Shown here: positions 1-6,227 of the stretch, piece after piece
Position numbering within the stretch: position 1 is the first letter of the stretch
Layout of the letters: each line of letters opens with the position of its first letter
NCBI GenBank assembly: GCA_014376915.1
Contig: JACMQP010000031.1
Span: 1 to 8,050 of the forward strand
Source: Ramlibacter sp.
GTDB lineage: Bacteria; Pseudomonadota; Gammaproteobacteria; Burkholderiales; Burkholderiaceae
Length of the DNA stretch: 8,050 bases
Direction of reading: 5' to 3'
Program-made: the position numbers and the translations under genes
The notes under the pieces: model-generated
Seen by the model: only the letters and a program-made list of their open reading frames with translations
Told to the model about the DNA's origin: nothing
The model's database searches: none

Positions 1-244
1 CAGGCATGTCCACCTTGGGGAATGGGCTGTCGGTTCCCTTCGGCGGCTGTCCGCCGGCTTCGAACTGCATTGAGATGGAAATCACAAGGCGGGCTTTGTC
101 CGGCCAGAATTCTCCGCCCTGAACTGCCCTGTTGGTTTGCGGCTCCGGAGCCCTGGCTTGCTGCGAAGACGCTGCCATTGGGAGTAGGGCGCCAGCGGCT
201 GCCGCGGCCCCGGCACGTGCAATCAAGGAGCGTCGCCCATTCAC
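1..244 (-). CDS. Probable polysaccharide deacetylase, N-terminal part (runs off the window)
   Basis: Only the first 81 codons are present; the gene continues past position 1. After an N-terminal export signal (NGRRSLIARAG, then an Ala-rich hydrophobic stretch to about residue 25, a plausible Tat-type signal with twin Arg at 4-5) comes FWPDKARLVISISMQFEAGG at about residues 46-65. I recognise this as the opening strand of secreted polysaccharide deacetylases of the NodB/CE4-like group; the catalytic motifs would lie outside the window. The start is GTG at 242-244, chosen because a near-perfect Shine-Dalgarno AAGGAGG (rc of 250-256) lies 5 nt upstream. An in-frame ATG at 311-313 would add 23 residues but has no clear ribosome site. 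Family assignment rests on one conserved block, so the substrate cannot be named. It lies 142 bp downstream of the SnoaL-like gene on the same strand and may be co-transcribed with it. Confidence 0.6.
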   Translation of the reverse strand, partial: MNGRRSLIARAGAAAAAGALLPMAASSQQARAPEPQTNRAVQGGEFWPDKARLVISISMQFEAGGQPPKGTDSPFPKVDMP

Positions 245-386
245 CTGCACCTCCTTGTCCGATCCTGAAGGTTCAAATGCTGGTCCGACGCGTTTGGTAG
301 GTGTTGCACACATGTTTGGGTATCCAATAGCTAAAAAAATGAAAATGACTGGCCCCGCCGTTCGTTGCAAGCCGGGCGCGAAGGCA
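245..386. other. Intergenic spacer between SnoaL-like gene and deacetylase gene
   Basis: 142 bp. Read on the minus strand, a GC-rich stretch with a poor stem (GCCCGGC against GCGGGGC, one mismatch, 12-nt loop) is followed by a T-rich run (rc of 332-350). This could be a weak terminator for the SnoaL-like gene. The rest holds the Shine-Dalgarno of the deacetylase. I see no copy of the Crp-like promoter block here and no convincing -35/-10 pair. Confidence 0.35.
250..256 (-). promoter_or_regulatory. Strong Shine-Dalgarno site deciding a GTG start
   Basis: The minus strand reads AAGGAGG followed by TGCAG and then GTG (242-244). The 5-nt spacing and full complementarity to the 16S rRNA tail favour the GTG over the upstream in-frame ATG at 311-313. 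Confidence 0.75.
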
Positions 387-929
387 CTACTTTGAGATTC
401 CCATCTGCTGCAGCAGGCCAAGGTTGTCTTCAAGGTGCCAGTTCTCTGCGATTTGTCCGCCTTGAATCCGGTAAAGGTCAAACGCCTGGAAATCGATCAC
501 TTGGCCCTTTCCAACGACGTCCCCGAAACGCCCCGTGAAACGACCTTTCAAGCGCAAATGCACGGCAACACGATCTCCCGCCACAACCATGTCGGAGATC
601 TCCGCGGTAAGGTCGGGCACAGCGGCGCGAAACGTTCGCGATGCTTGCAGGGGACCAGCAGTGCCCTGGGGCCTGCCTGCCGGCAAGGTCGGGTCATAAA
701 AATTGGGCGCAAGTGCAGCTTTGGCGTAAGCCGGGTCGCCGGTGTTCCAAAAGGCGGCATAACGGCGGGCAGCAAGAATGCTGGCATCGATTTGCTGCTT
801 GTCGCCGGCGACCGCAAGATGAAGCGGGACAGGCAGATCTTCGGCCGCACTTGCGGACGAACATGCCAGCACAAAGCCAGCCAGAAGCATTCGAAAGCCA
901 CGTGACGACGCCGAAGACACGGGCGGCAT
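387..929 (-). CDS. Secreted SnoaL-like / ester cyclase-family protein
   Basis: 180 residues from the chosen start. Residues 1-29 form an export signal: Arg-containing N-region, hydrophobic MLLAGFVLA at 14-22, and A-S-A just before mature AEDLPVP. A lipobox-like V-L-A-C at 20-23 also leaves lipidation possible. The mature part is a single NTF2-like cone fold of the SnoaL/ester cyclase type. It has an N-terminal helix with RRYAAFWNTGD (55-65), then Y-D-P-T-L-P (78-83), and the closing block in which a FQAFDLYRI strand is followed by GGQIAENWHLED (157-168), with E162, W164 and D168 in the usual family positions. The family includes polyketide cyclases and many proteins of unknown role; no substrate can be read here. 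Start: ATG at 927-929 has AAAGGA 5 nt upstream. The upstream in-frame ATG at 945-947 (six more residues) has no such site and would leave a very short leader after the proposed promoter at 967-1011. Confidence 0.82.
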   Translation of the reverse strand: MPPVSSASSRGFRMLLAGFVLACSSASAAEDLPVPLHLAVAGDKQQIDASILAARRYAAFWNTGDPAYAKAALAPNFYDPTLPAGRPQGTAGPLQASRTFRAAVPDLTAEISDMVVAGDRVAVHLRLKGRFTGRFGDVVGKGQVIDFQAFDLYRIQGGQIAENWHLEDNLGLLQQMGISK

Positions 930-934
930 AAATT

Positions 935-940
935 TCCTTT
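935..940 (-). promoter_or_regulatory. Shine-Dalgarno deciding the start of the SnoaL-like gene
   Basis: The minus strand reads AAAGGA-AATTT-ATG, placing the start at 927-929 and not at the earlier ATG at 945-947. Confidence 0.6.
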
Positions 941-966
941 GGGGCATCCGATGTGAAAAACAACCC

Positions 967-1034
967 GCAGCTTAGGCAGGAAGCGTGCAGCGCGATGTGC
1001 GAATCCGTACGTGCCCGCGCAGTTGATGCCGGGC
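967..1034 (-). repeat. Inverted copy of a ~69-bp promoter-like block (partner at 6997-7065)
   Basis: Read on the minus strand this block aligns with 6997-7065 over about 69 columns with about 55 identities and one single-base gap (counted by eye). The best-conserved parts are GCCCGGC and ATCAACTGCGC at the upstream end, GCACATCGC in the middle and CTAA-CTGC at the downstream end. Both copies point toward the gene they precede, here the SnoaL-like gene. The similarity ends close to the likely transcription start, so the duplicated unit looks like a promoter and not a coding or transposable element. Confidence 0.75.
969..1011 (-). promoter_or_regulatory. Predicted class II Crp/Fnr-type promoter of the SnoaL-like gene
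   Basis: On the minus strand: CGTAC-GGATTC-GCACA (1011 to 996), then 21 nt, then TAAGCT (974-969) as a -10-like hexamer. The dyad centre lies 29 nt before the hexamer. If the hexamer spans -12 to -7, the centre is at -41.5, the class II geometry. Predicted start is near 962, giving a leader of about 32 nt to the ATG at 929. No TTGACA-like -35 is visible, as expected for an activator-dependent promoter. The right half GCACA matches the better copy at 7021-7036; the left half is degenerate. Function is inferred. Confidence 0.5.
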
Positions 1035-1069
1035 CCGGAGCACTGAAAGAATGCGCCTGTCAAAGCGCG

Positions 1070-1090
1070 TCCACTGAGTTGCTCAGTGGA
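1070..1090 (-). terminator. Perfect 9-bp hairpin downstream of the substrate-binding protein gene
   Basis: TCCACTGAG and CTCAGTGGA pair perfectly around a 3-nt loop, starting 22 nt after the stop codon at 1113-1115. There is no T-tract on either side, so it is not a canonical intrinsic terminator. It may act as a 3' end stabiliser or a Rho-assisted terminator, and it separates this gene from the promoter block of the SnoaL-like gene. Confidence 0.45.
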
Positions 1091-1112
1091 TGTGTCGGCG
1101 CCGAACCGTCTC

Positions 1113-2141
1113 TTACTCGATCACCTGGTCGGCGCTCATGAGCAGTGCCTGCGGAATCGTGCGCCCCAAAGTTTTGGCGGTCCGGCTGTTGATCACGAAC
1201 TCAAACTTCGTCGGTTGCTCGACAGGGAGGTCAGCCGGCTTGGCCCCCTTCAGGACCTTGTCCACGTACGTCGCGGCGCGCCGGTACAGATCCCCGATAT
1301 TCGGACCGAACCACATGAGCCCGCCGGCTTCCGCCATCTCCTTGTAGGGGTACAAGCCAGGCAGTCGATGCTGCGCCGCCAGTTCGACCACTCGCTGGCG
1401 CTGGACGACAAAAATGCTTTCAGCCGTCGTCAGGACTGCTTCGCCGCCCCACTTGACTCCGGCGTCGAACGCGGCCGGAAGGTCGTCGCCACTGCGGATG
1501 TCTTGAACCAGCAGCTTTACCCCCAGGGAGCGAGCCGCGTCCTCCAGCTCCTTGACCTGTGGCGCCGCGATCGGGTCCGTGAGATACGAGAGCACGAGCA
1601 CTCGCGAGATCCGGGGATCGAATCGCTTCAGCAGCTCCAGGCGCTTCGCGGCCAAGCCGGAAGCCATGAGCGTCAGCCCGGTGACGTTGCCCCCGGGCCG
1701 GCCCAGGCTTGCAACGACCCCGGTTCCCACCGGGTCGCCAAGAGGCCCCATGACGATCGGGATGGTGCGTGTTGCGTTCTTCGCGGCTTGCGCGGCGGGC
1801 GTGGTGGTGACGACGATGATGTCCGCCTTCAGCCGCAGGCATTCAGCGGCGAGGGCGGGAAAGCGGTCACCCCGGCCATCCGCCGAGAGGTAGTCGATGG
1901 AGATGGTCGTGCCTTCCGCATAGCGCAGGTCGCGCAGGCGCTGGAAGAACGGGTCGAACCTGCTTGCCTGCGGCGTCCCCTGGTCGAACGTCAGGAAGCA
2001 AAGCCGCGGGATTTTCCCGGCCGACTGTGCCTCGGCGACCAGCGGCAGCGCGAAAACTGCAAAGGCAAGGAAATGGAGGGCGGTGCGCAGCGCGGGGCTG
2101 CGAGTGTGGCTCTGCGGCTGGAGAACGGACTGCGTGTTCAT
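1113..2141 (-). CDS. Orphan ABC transporter substrate-binding protein (ABC_sub_bind family)
   Basis: 342 residues, a normal length for the ABC_sub_bind (TrpX-like) family of periplasmic binding proteins. A signal peptide with a long N-region (hydrophobic core about 22-36, likely cleavage after A-E-A at 38) is followed by the first lobe starting KIPRLCFLTFD. Family blocks seen in order are ADIIVVTTTPAAQAAKNATR (ligand-pocket strand and helix), TIPIVMGPLGDPVGTGVVAS, LGRPGGNVTGL, and a C-terminal block AGGLMWFGPNIGDLYRRAA then DLPVEQPTKFEFVINSRTAK. This family binds small organic ligands such as amino acids or aromatic compounds; the ligand is not readable. No permease or ATPase gene is visible nearby. 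The gene is divergent from the kinase operon, so it may feed that sensor instead of a transporter (inference). Start ATG at 2139-2141 has only a weak ribosome site, but no better in-frame start fits the signal peptide. Confidence 0.88.
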   Translation of the reverse strand: MNTQSVLQPQSHTRSPALRTALHFLAFAVFALPLVAEAQSAGKIPRLCFLTFDQGTPQASRFDPFFQRLRDLRYAEGTTISIDYLSADGRGDRFPALAAECLRLKADIIVVTTTPAAQAAKNATRTIPIVMGPLGDPVGTGVVASLGRPGGNVTGLTLMASGLAAKRLELLKRFDPRISRVLVLSYLTDPIAAPQVKELEDAARSLGVKLLVQDIRSGDDLPAAFDAGVKWGGEAVLTTAESIFVVQRQRVVELAAQHRLPGLYPYKEMAEAGGLMWFGPNIGDLYRRAATYVDKVLKGAKPADLPVEQPTKFEFVINSRTAKTLGRTIPQALLMSADQVIE

Positions 2142-2356
2142 GATTGCCCAGTGATGCTGCGGTATGACAAAGCACGGGAAACGGCGTGCGGCATTATGCG
2201 GTACCAGAACATGCCGCTCTCTTCACGTACGAAACCGCACACGCATCCGCGATGCCGCCCGGCACACTGGACGCGCCTCCATGCATCAGCTAAGCTGCCC
2301 CGCACGTGCCGACAAACAAAATCAGGAAGTGAATTGTCGATGAAGGATCACTTTCG
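2142..2356. promoter_or_regulatory. Divergent regulatory region between binding-protein gene and signalling operon
   Basis: 215 bp between divergent starts. Toward the kinase, TAAGCT in CAGCTAAGCTGC (hexamer 2291-2296) resembles the -10 hexamers of the two duplicated promoter blocks and would give a leader of about 54 nt. Toward the binding-protein gene, CATAAT on the minus strand (rc of 2193-2198) is a good -10 candidate. A Crp-like site lies between them (2226-2241) and a weaker GATGC-N6-GCACA at 2251-2266. No clear -35 is seen on either side. The kinase's Shine-Dalgarno GAAGGA ends 9 nt before its GTG. Confidence 0.45.
2226..2241 (+). promoter_or_regulatory. Crp-like site CGTAC-N6-GCACA in front of the signalling operon
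   Basis: CGTACGAAACCGCACA has exactly the half-sites of the site before the SnoaL-like gene (minus strand 1011-996) and differs from it at 3 of 16 positions, all in the spacer. It shares the GCACA half with 7021-7036. It lies about 57 nt upstream of the TAAGCT hexamer at 2291 (centre near -69.5). That is not the -41.5 spacing, so if real it would act as a class I-like or repressor site. Binding is inferred. Confidence 0.4.
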
Positions 2357-2360
2357 GTGA
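2340..2360 (+). other. Six-codon mini-ORF overlapping the kinase start
   Basis: ATG at 2340 opens MKDHFR and ends at TGA 2358-2360, which overlaps the kinase GTG (2357-2359) as GTGA. An AGGAAG at 2324-2329 lies 10 nt upstream of the ATG, a usable ribosome site. It could be a coupling leader that feeds ribosomes to the GTG start, or chance. Confidence 0.3.
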
Positions 2361-4720
2361 CATTGATTCTGCGCCGTTCGCTTTTCCGGAAGTACGTGGT
2401 CTTCTTCGTCGCGCTGGTCAGCCTGGCGCTGGTGGCCAGCGGAGGTGTGCAGCTCTATTTCACCTACCAGGAAAACAAGCAGGCCCTCCTTGCCTTGCAG
2501 CAGGAGAAGGCCGACTCCGCGGCCTCCCGCATCGAGACGTACGTCCAGGAGATCGAGCGCCAGCTCTCCTGGGTGCGCATGCCACAACTGGGCACGCAGA
2601 CGCCGGAGCAAAAGCGGATCGAGTACCTGAAGCTGCTCCGGGTGGTGCCGGCTATCACAGACGCCGCAATGCTCGACGCGTCGGGAAAAGAGCAACTGCG
2701 CGTCTCCCGGCTGGGGATGGACGTGGCGGCGAGCGGCGTGGACTATTCGAAGGACCCGCGATTTCTGGAGTCCAAGGCGGGCAAGACGCACTTCAGCCCC
2801 GTCTATTTTCGCAACGGAAGCGAGCCCTACATGACGATCGCCGTCGGAAGCGGCGGGGGCGCCGTCACGCTGGCGGAGGTCAACCTGAAGTTCATCTGGG
2901 ATGTGATCTCCCGCATCCGCATCGGCAAAGAAGGCCTTGCCTATGTGGTCGACAGCCGGGGGCACCTGATCGCGCATCCGGACATCAGCTATGTCCTGCA
3001 GAAGCAGGACCTCTCCGGGCTGCCACAGGTTCGTGCGGCCAGGGGCATCGATGAAAATGGAGGCGAGCAGGTTTCGATTGCGCGCAGCTCCCAAGGCAAG
3101 GAGGTGCTCACCGCTTATGTGCGCATCGCGCCGCTCGGCTGGACGGTGCTCGTGGAGCAGCCGCTCGCCGAAGCTTTTGCGCCCTTGTACGCATCGCTGC
3201 AGCGTACGGGCTGGCTGCTCGTCGCTGGTCTGGCGCTCGCCGTGGTGGCAAGTCTCTATGTGGCACGGCGCATGGTGCATCCGATACAGGCCATCCAGCG
3301 TGGTGCGGTGCAGCTCGCGGCAGGAAAGCTGGACGAGCCGATTGTCGTCAGTACCGGCGACGAACTCCAGGCCCTGGCAGGCCAGTTCAACCACATGGCC
3401 AGCCAGCTCAAGGAATCCTACGCCGGCCTTGAGCGAAAGGTTGAGGAGCGAACACAAGAACTTTCGGCTTCGCTGGAGCAGCAAACAGCGACCGCCGAAA
3501 TCCTGAAGGTGATCAGCGGCTCGCCGACCGACGACCAGCCTGTGTTCCAGGCGATCGTCGAAAGCGCCGAGCGCCTGTTTCCGGGCGGCCGCGCGGCGCT
3601 GCGCATCCGAAGTGGCGAACAGTTGCTCCTGCGTGCCGAAGGGTCGGCTTCACCCGAGGATGCAGCCACGACGAGCGATGGTTCCATGCCGATCAATGCA
3701 GACCCCACGATCGAGGCGGCGGTGCGCCAATGCACGTTGCGTCAGCTGGCGGACTCGGCAGGTGTCCACCCGGCAGGTGGCAGCAATGAGGCGTTGCCAG
3801 GCGGCCAGCCGCGTGCGATCTGCGCCGCGCCACTGGTACACGACGGATATTGCATTGGCGTGATCGCCATCACCTCGAAAGCTCCGGGCGCGATGTCGGA
3901 GTTGCCGGACAAGCAGAAGCAACTTCTGCAGGCCTTTGCAGATCAGGCCGTGATCGCCATTCGCAATGTGCGCCTCTTCAGCGAGCTGCAGGACAAGAGC
4001 GTGCAGCTGGAAGTTGCGAACCAGCACAAGTCTGAATTTCTGGCCAACATGTCACACGAGCTGCGCACGCCACTGAACGCCATCATCGGTTTCTCTGAAG
4101 TGCTGGGCGACGAGATGTTTGGCGAAGTGAATGCGAAGCAGGCGGAGTACCTGGAAGATATCCACAGCTCGGGCAAGCATCTGCTGGCCCTGATCAATGA
4201 CATTCTCGACCTGTCCAAAATCGAGGCAGGAAAAATGGATCTCGAACTTTCACCACTTGACATGGAGGCTGCCCTTGCGGACGCGATGACGTTACTACGG
4301 GACCGCGCCGCGCGCAACAGCGTGGCGCTCGCGCTCCAGTGCCCCGTCCCGATCGGGACCTGGATCACCGACGTGCGGAAGTTCAAACAGATCATGGTGA
4401 ACCTGCTGTCCAACGCAGTGAAGTTCACCCCAAGCGGAGGCAGGGTCACCGTGAGAGCCGAACGGTTTGCAGGCGAAGTGCGCATCTCCGTTTCGGACAC
4501 CGGCATCGGCATCAAACCGGAAGACCACGAACTCGTCTTCGAGGCTTTCCGGCAGGCCACTGGCGACCACCTGAAGAAGTCCGAGGGCACCGGGCTCGGA
4601 CTGGCGCTCACCCGCCGCTTCGTGGAACTCCACGGCGGCCGCCTGACGTTGCAAAGCGAACCCGGTCGCGGCTCCACATTCGCATTCAACCTTCCCCGCA
4701 GGGAACTGGAGCACGCATGA
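2357..4720 (+). CDS. Membrane sensor histidine kinase (Cache-HAMP-GAF-HisKA-HATPase)
   Basis: 787 residues. TM1 is at about 14-34, a periplasmic double-Cache-like sensor domain covers about 36-280, and TM2 is at about 285-302. HAMP follows at 304-357 ([21 protein letters not shown]), then a coiled coil (355-385) and a GAF domain (about 391-540). HisKA has the phospho-acceptor His567 in [18 protein letters not shown]. The ATPase domain has N682 and N686 ([11 protein letters not shown]), DTGIGI (714-719), FEAF (728-731) and GTGLGL (744-749). All catalytic boxes are intact and there is no attached receiver, so phosphate must go to separate proteins, most likely the two receivers encoded next. 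Start is GTG 2357 with GAAGGA 9 nt upstream; in-frame sequence upstream soon hits a stop at 2330. The end overlaps the next gene as ATGA. The periplasmic ligand is unknown; the GAF domain could add a cytoplasmic signal. Confidence 0.93.
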   Translation: MTLILRRSLFRKYVVFFVALVSLALVASGGVQLYFTYQENKQALLALQQEKADSAASRIETYVQEIERQLSWVRMPQLGTQTPEQKRIEYLKLLRVVPAITDAAMLDASGKEQLRVSRLGMDVAASGVDYSKDPRFLESKAGKTHFSPVYFRNGSEPYMTIAVGSGGGAVTLAEVNLKFIWDVISRIRIGKEGLAYVVDSRGHLIAHPDISYVLQKQDLSGLPQVRAARGIDENGGEQVSIARSSQGKEVLTAYVRIAPLGWTVLVEQPLAEAFAPLYASLQRTGWLLVAGLALAVVASLYVARRMVHPIQAIQRGAVQLAAGKLDEPIVVSTGDELQALAGQFNHMASQLKESYAGLERKVEERTQELSASLEQQTATAEILKVISGSPTDDQPVFQAIVESAERLFPGGRAALRIRSGEQLLLRAEGSASPEDAATTSDGSMPINADPTIEAAVRQCTLRQLADSAGVHPAGGSNEALPGGQPRAICAAPLVHDGYCIGVIAITSKAPGAMSELPDKQKQLLQAFADQAVIAIRNVRLFSELQDKSVQLEVANQHKSEFLANMSHELRTPLNAIIGFSEVLGDEMFGEVNAKQAEYLEDIHSSGKHLLALINDILDLSKIEAGKMDLELSPLDMEAALADAMTLLRDRAARNSVALALQCPVPIGTWITDVRKFKQIMVNLLSNAVKFTPSGGRVTVRAERFAGEVRISVSDTGIGIKPEDHELVFEAFRQATGDHLKKSEGTGLGLALTRRFVELHGGRLTLQSEPGRGSTFAFNLPRRELEHA

Positions 4721-5100
4721 CGGTTGTCCTGATCGTCGAAGACAACGCAATGAACACGAAGCTCGTTCGGGACGTTCTTCAGTACAAGGGCTACGAGACG
4801 CTTGAGGCGACTACCGGCCGTGAGGGGGTGCGCATGTGCATCGAGCACCTGCCAGACCTCGTGCTCATGGACATCCAGCTGCCGGACATTGACGGAATGA
4901 CAGCGTTCGAGGAGATCCGGGCGCATCCGCGCACGCGGAACATTCCGGTATTGGTGGTGACAGCATCGGTCATGCCTCAAGACCAGCGGCGCATCGCAGC
5001 GTCAGGCTTCGATGCTTTCATCAGCAAGCCAATCGATGTGAAAGCCTTTGTGGAAACCGTGGGCCGCTTTGTCACTGCGCGCAAGGAATCACCCCAATGA
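4717..5100 (+). CDS. Single-domain response regulator (CheY/DivK-like)
   Basis: 127 residues forming one receiver domain with no output domain. E8 and D9 form the acidic pocket (VLIVEDN), D52 is the phospho-acceptor ([13 protein letters not shown]), T82 the switch Thr and K104 the conserved Lys (FISKP). The style is that of DivK-type receivers. It could act as a phosphate shuttle, an allosteric partner of the kinase, or a sink competing with the cyclase-linked receiver. ATG 4717 overlaps the kinase stop (ATGA), with GGAG at 4708-4711 placed 5 nt upstream. Its own stop overlaps the next ATG the same way, so translation of the three genes should be coupled. Confidence 0.93.
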   Translation: MTVVLIVEDNAMNTKLVRDVLQYKGYETLEATTGREGVRMCIEHLPDLVLMDIQLPDIDGMTAFEEIRAHPRTRNIPVLVVTASVMPQDQRRIAASGFDAFISKPIDVKAFVETVGRFVTARKESPQ

Positions 5101-6227
5101 CGCAGCGCATCCTGGTGGTCGATGACACGCCACTGAACGTGAAGCTCCTGCAGGATGTCCTCACGATGAAGGGGTACGAAGTTGCCACGGCGTGTTCAGG
5201 GCAGGAAGCGCTCGTGAAGATCCGCTCCGGGTCGATCGACCTGGTTCTGCTCGACGTGATGATGCCGGGGATGAATGGCTACGAGGTTTGCCGCGCGATC
5301 CGCGAGGACGCCCGGACCGCGCTGTTACCGGTCGTCCTGGTCACCGCGCTCGATGCCAAGGAAGAGCGCGTGAACGGCCTGGAAGCAGGCGCCGACGACT
5401 TCCTCTCCAAGCCCGTCAATCAACCGGAGTTGCTCGCGCGGGTGCGTTCGCTGCTGCGCATCAAGTCGCTGTACGACCAGGTGGAACTGCAGAAGGAAGA
5501 ACTCGCGAATTGGAACCGCACTCTCGAGGCCCGCGTGGCAGACGGCATCGCCGAAGTGGAGCGTCTGTCCCGAATGAAGCGCTTCTTCTCGCCGCAGGTC
5601 GCCGAGATGATCACAGCCGGGGACGCAGGCGACCCGATGCGAAGCCATCGGGCGGAAATCACCGTGCTCTTCATCGACTTGCGCGGCTACACCGCATTCA
5701 CGGACGTCGCCGAACCGGAAGAGGTGATGACCGTCCTGCGGGAGTACCACGCAGATATGGGGCGGCTCATCACGAAGTACAACGGCACGGTCGAGCGCTT
5801 TGCCGGTGACGCGATCATGATCTTTTTTAACGACCCCGTCCCGCTGCCGAATCCCGCGGAGGCCGCGGTATGGCTCGCGATGGACATGCACGCAGCATTC
5901 GCTGAGCGGGTGACGCAATGGCAAAGACGTGGTTTCGAGCTTCAGATGGGCGTCGGCATCGCGCAGGGCTATGCGACTGTCGGCGTCATCGGCTTCGAAG
6001 GGCGGCTCGATTACGGCGCGATCGGCGCCGTTGCCAACCTCGCCGCCCGCCTGTGCGCAGAGGCCATGGCAGGGCAGACACTGGTGCAGCACCGGGTGCT
6101 GAACAGTGTCGAGGACATGGTGGAATGGGAGCCGGTCGGAGACTTGGCATTGAAGGGGATTCCACGCCCGATCGCAGCGTTCAACGTGCTGCGCTTGCGG
6201 GACCAGAAAGTTGTCCATCGTGGCTGA
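5097..6227 (+). CDS. Response regulator fused to class III adenylate/guanylate cyclase
   Basis: 376 residues. The receiver spans 1-122 with D9/D10, phospho-acceptor D53 (LVLLDVMMPGMNG), T83 and K105. A coiled-coil linker follows at about 124-160 (LYDQVELQKEELANWNRTLE), then KRFFSPQVAEMI, typical of the region just before this cyclase type. The class III catalytic domain covers about 186-368, with metal-binding D194 (VLFIDLRGYTAF) and D238 (ERFAGDAIMIFFNDP), and transition-state N314 and R318 (NLAARL). The usual substrate-defining Lys is replaced by Arg (R234), and the Thr or Asp in the DYTAIGD-type segment by Gly (G307, DYGAIGAVANLAARL). Metal and transition-state residues are intact, so it should be active. 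ATP to cAMP is the likely reaction, but base choice is less certain than in canonical members. Phosphorylation of D53 presumably gates dimerisation of the cyclase. ATG 5097 overlaps the upstream stop. Confidence 0.93.
   Translation: MTQRILVVDDTPLNVKLLQDVLTMKGYEVATACSGQEALVKIRSGSIDLVLLDVMMPGMNGYEVCRAIREDARTALLPVVLVTALDAKEERVNGLEAGADDFLSKPVNQPELLARVRSLLRIKSLYDQVELQKEELANWNRTLEARVADGIAEVERLSRMKRFFSPQVAEMITAGDAGDPMRSHRAEITVLFIDLRGYTAFTDVAEPEEVMTVLREYHADMGRLITKYNGTVERFAGDAIMIFFNDPVPLPNPAEAAVWLAMDMHAAFAERVTQWQRRGFELQMGVGIAQGYATVGVIGFEGRLDYGAIGAVANLAARLCAEAMAGQTLVQHRVLNSVEDMVEWEPVGDLALKGIPRPIAAFNVLRLRDQKVVHRG

Noticed and set aside
22..395. Plus-strand frames at the left edge
   Set aside because: They are opposite the deacetylase start and its leader, with no ribosome site or domain.
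967..1034. CRISPR or insertion-sequence end as explanation for the repeated block
   Set aside because: There are only two diverged copies 6 kb apart, with no spacers, no transposase and no target duplication visible, and each copy sits in promoter position.
548..1063. Minus-strand frame whose translation resembles that at 6990-7080
   Set aside because: The resemblance comes from the duplicated non-coding promoter block, not from a shared protein. The frame overlaps the SnoaL-like gene in another phase.
2251..2266. Second Crp-like site GATGC-N6-GCACA near the kinase promoter
   Set aside because: Only the right half matches, and the centre falls near -44.5 relative to TAAGCT, off the helical phase of the other two promoters. 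Kept only as a remark.
1086..2360. Long plus-strand open frame (424 codons) opposite the binding-protein gene
   Set aside because: It is antisense to a gene with clear family motifs and a signal peptide, is rich in Arg/Gln/His as expected from a high-GC shadow frame, and runs through the intergenic region without any recognisable domain.
3943..4980. Minus-strand open frame (345 codons) opposite the kinase and first receiver
   Set aside because: It overlaps conserved kinase and receiver motifs on the other strand and its translation is low-complexity Ser/Arg-rich with no domain.
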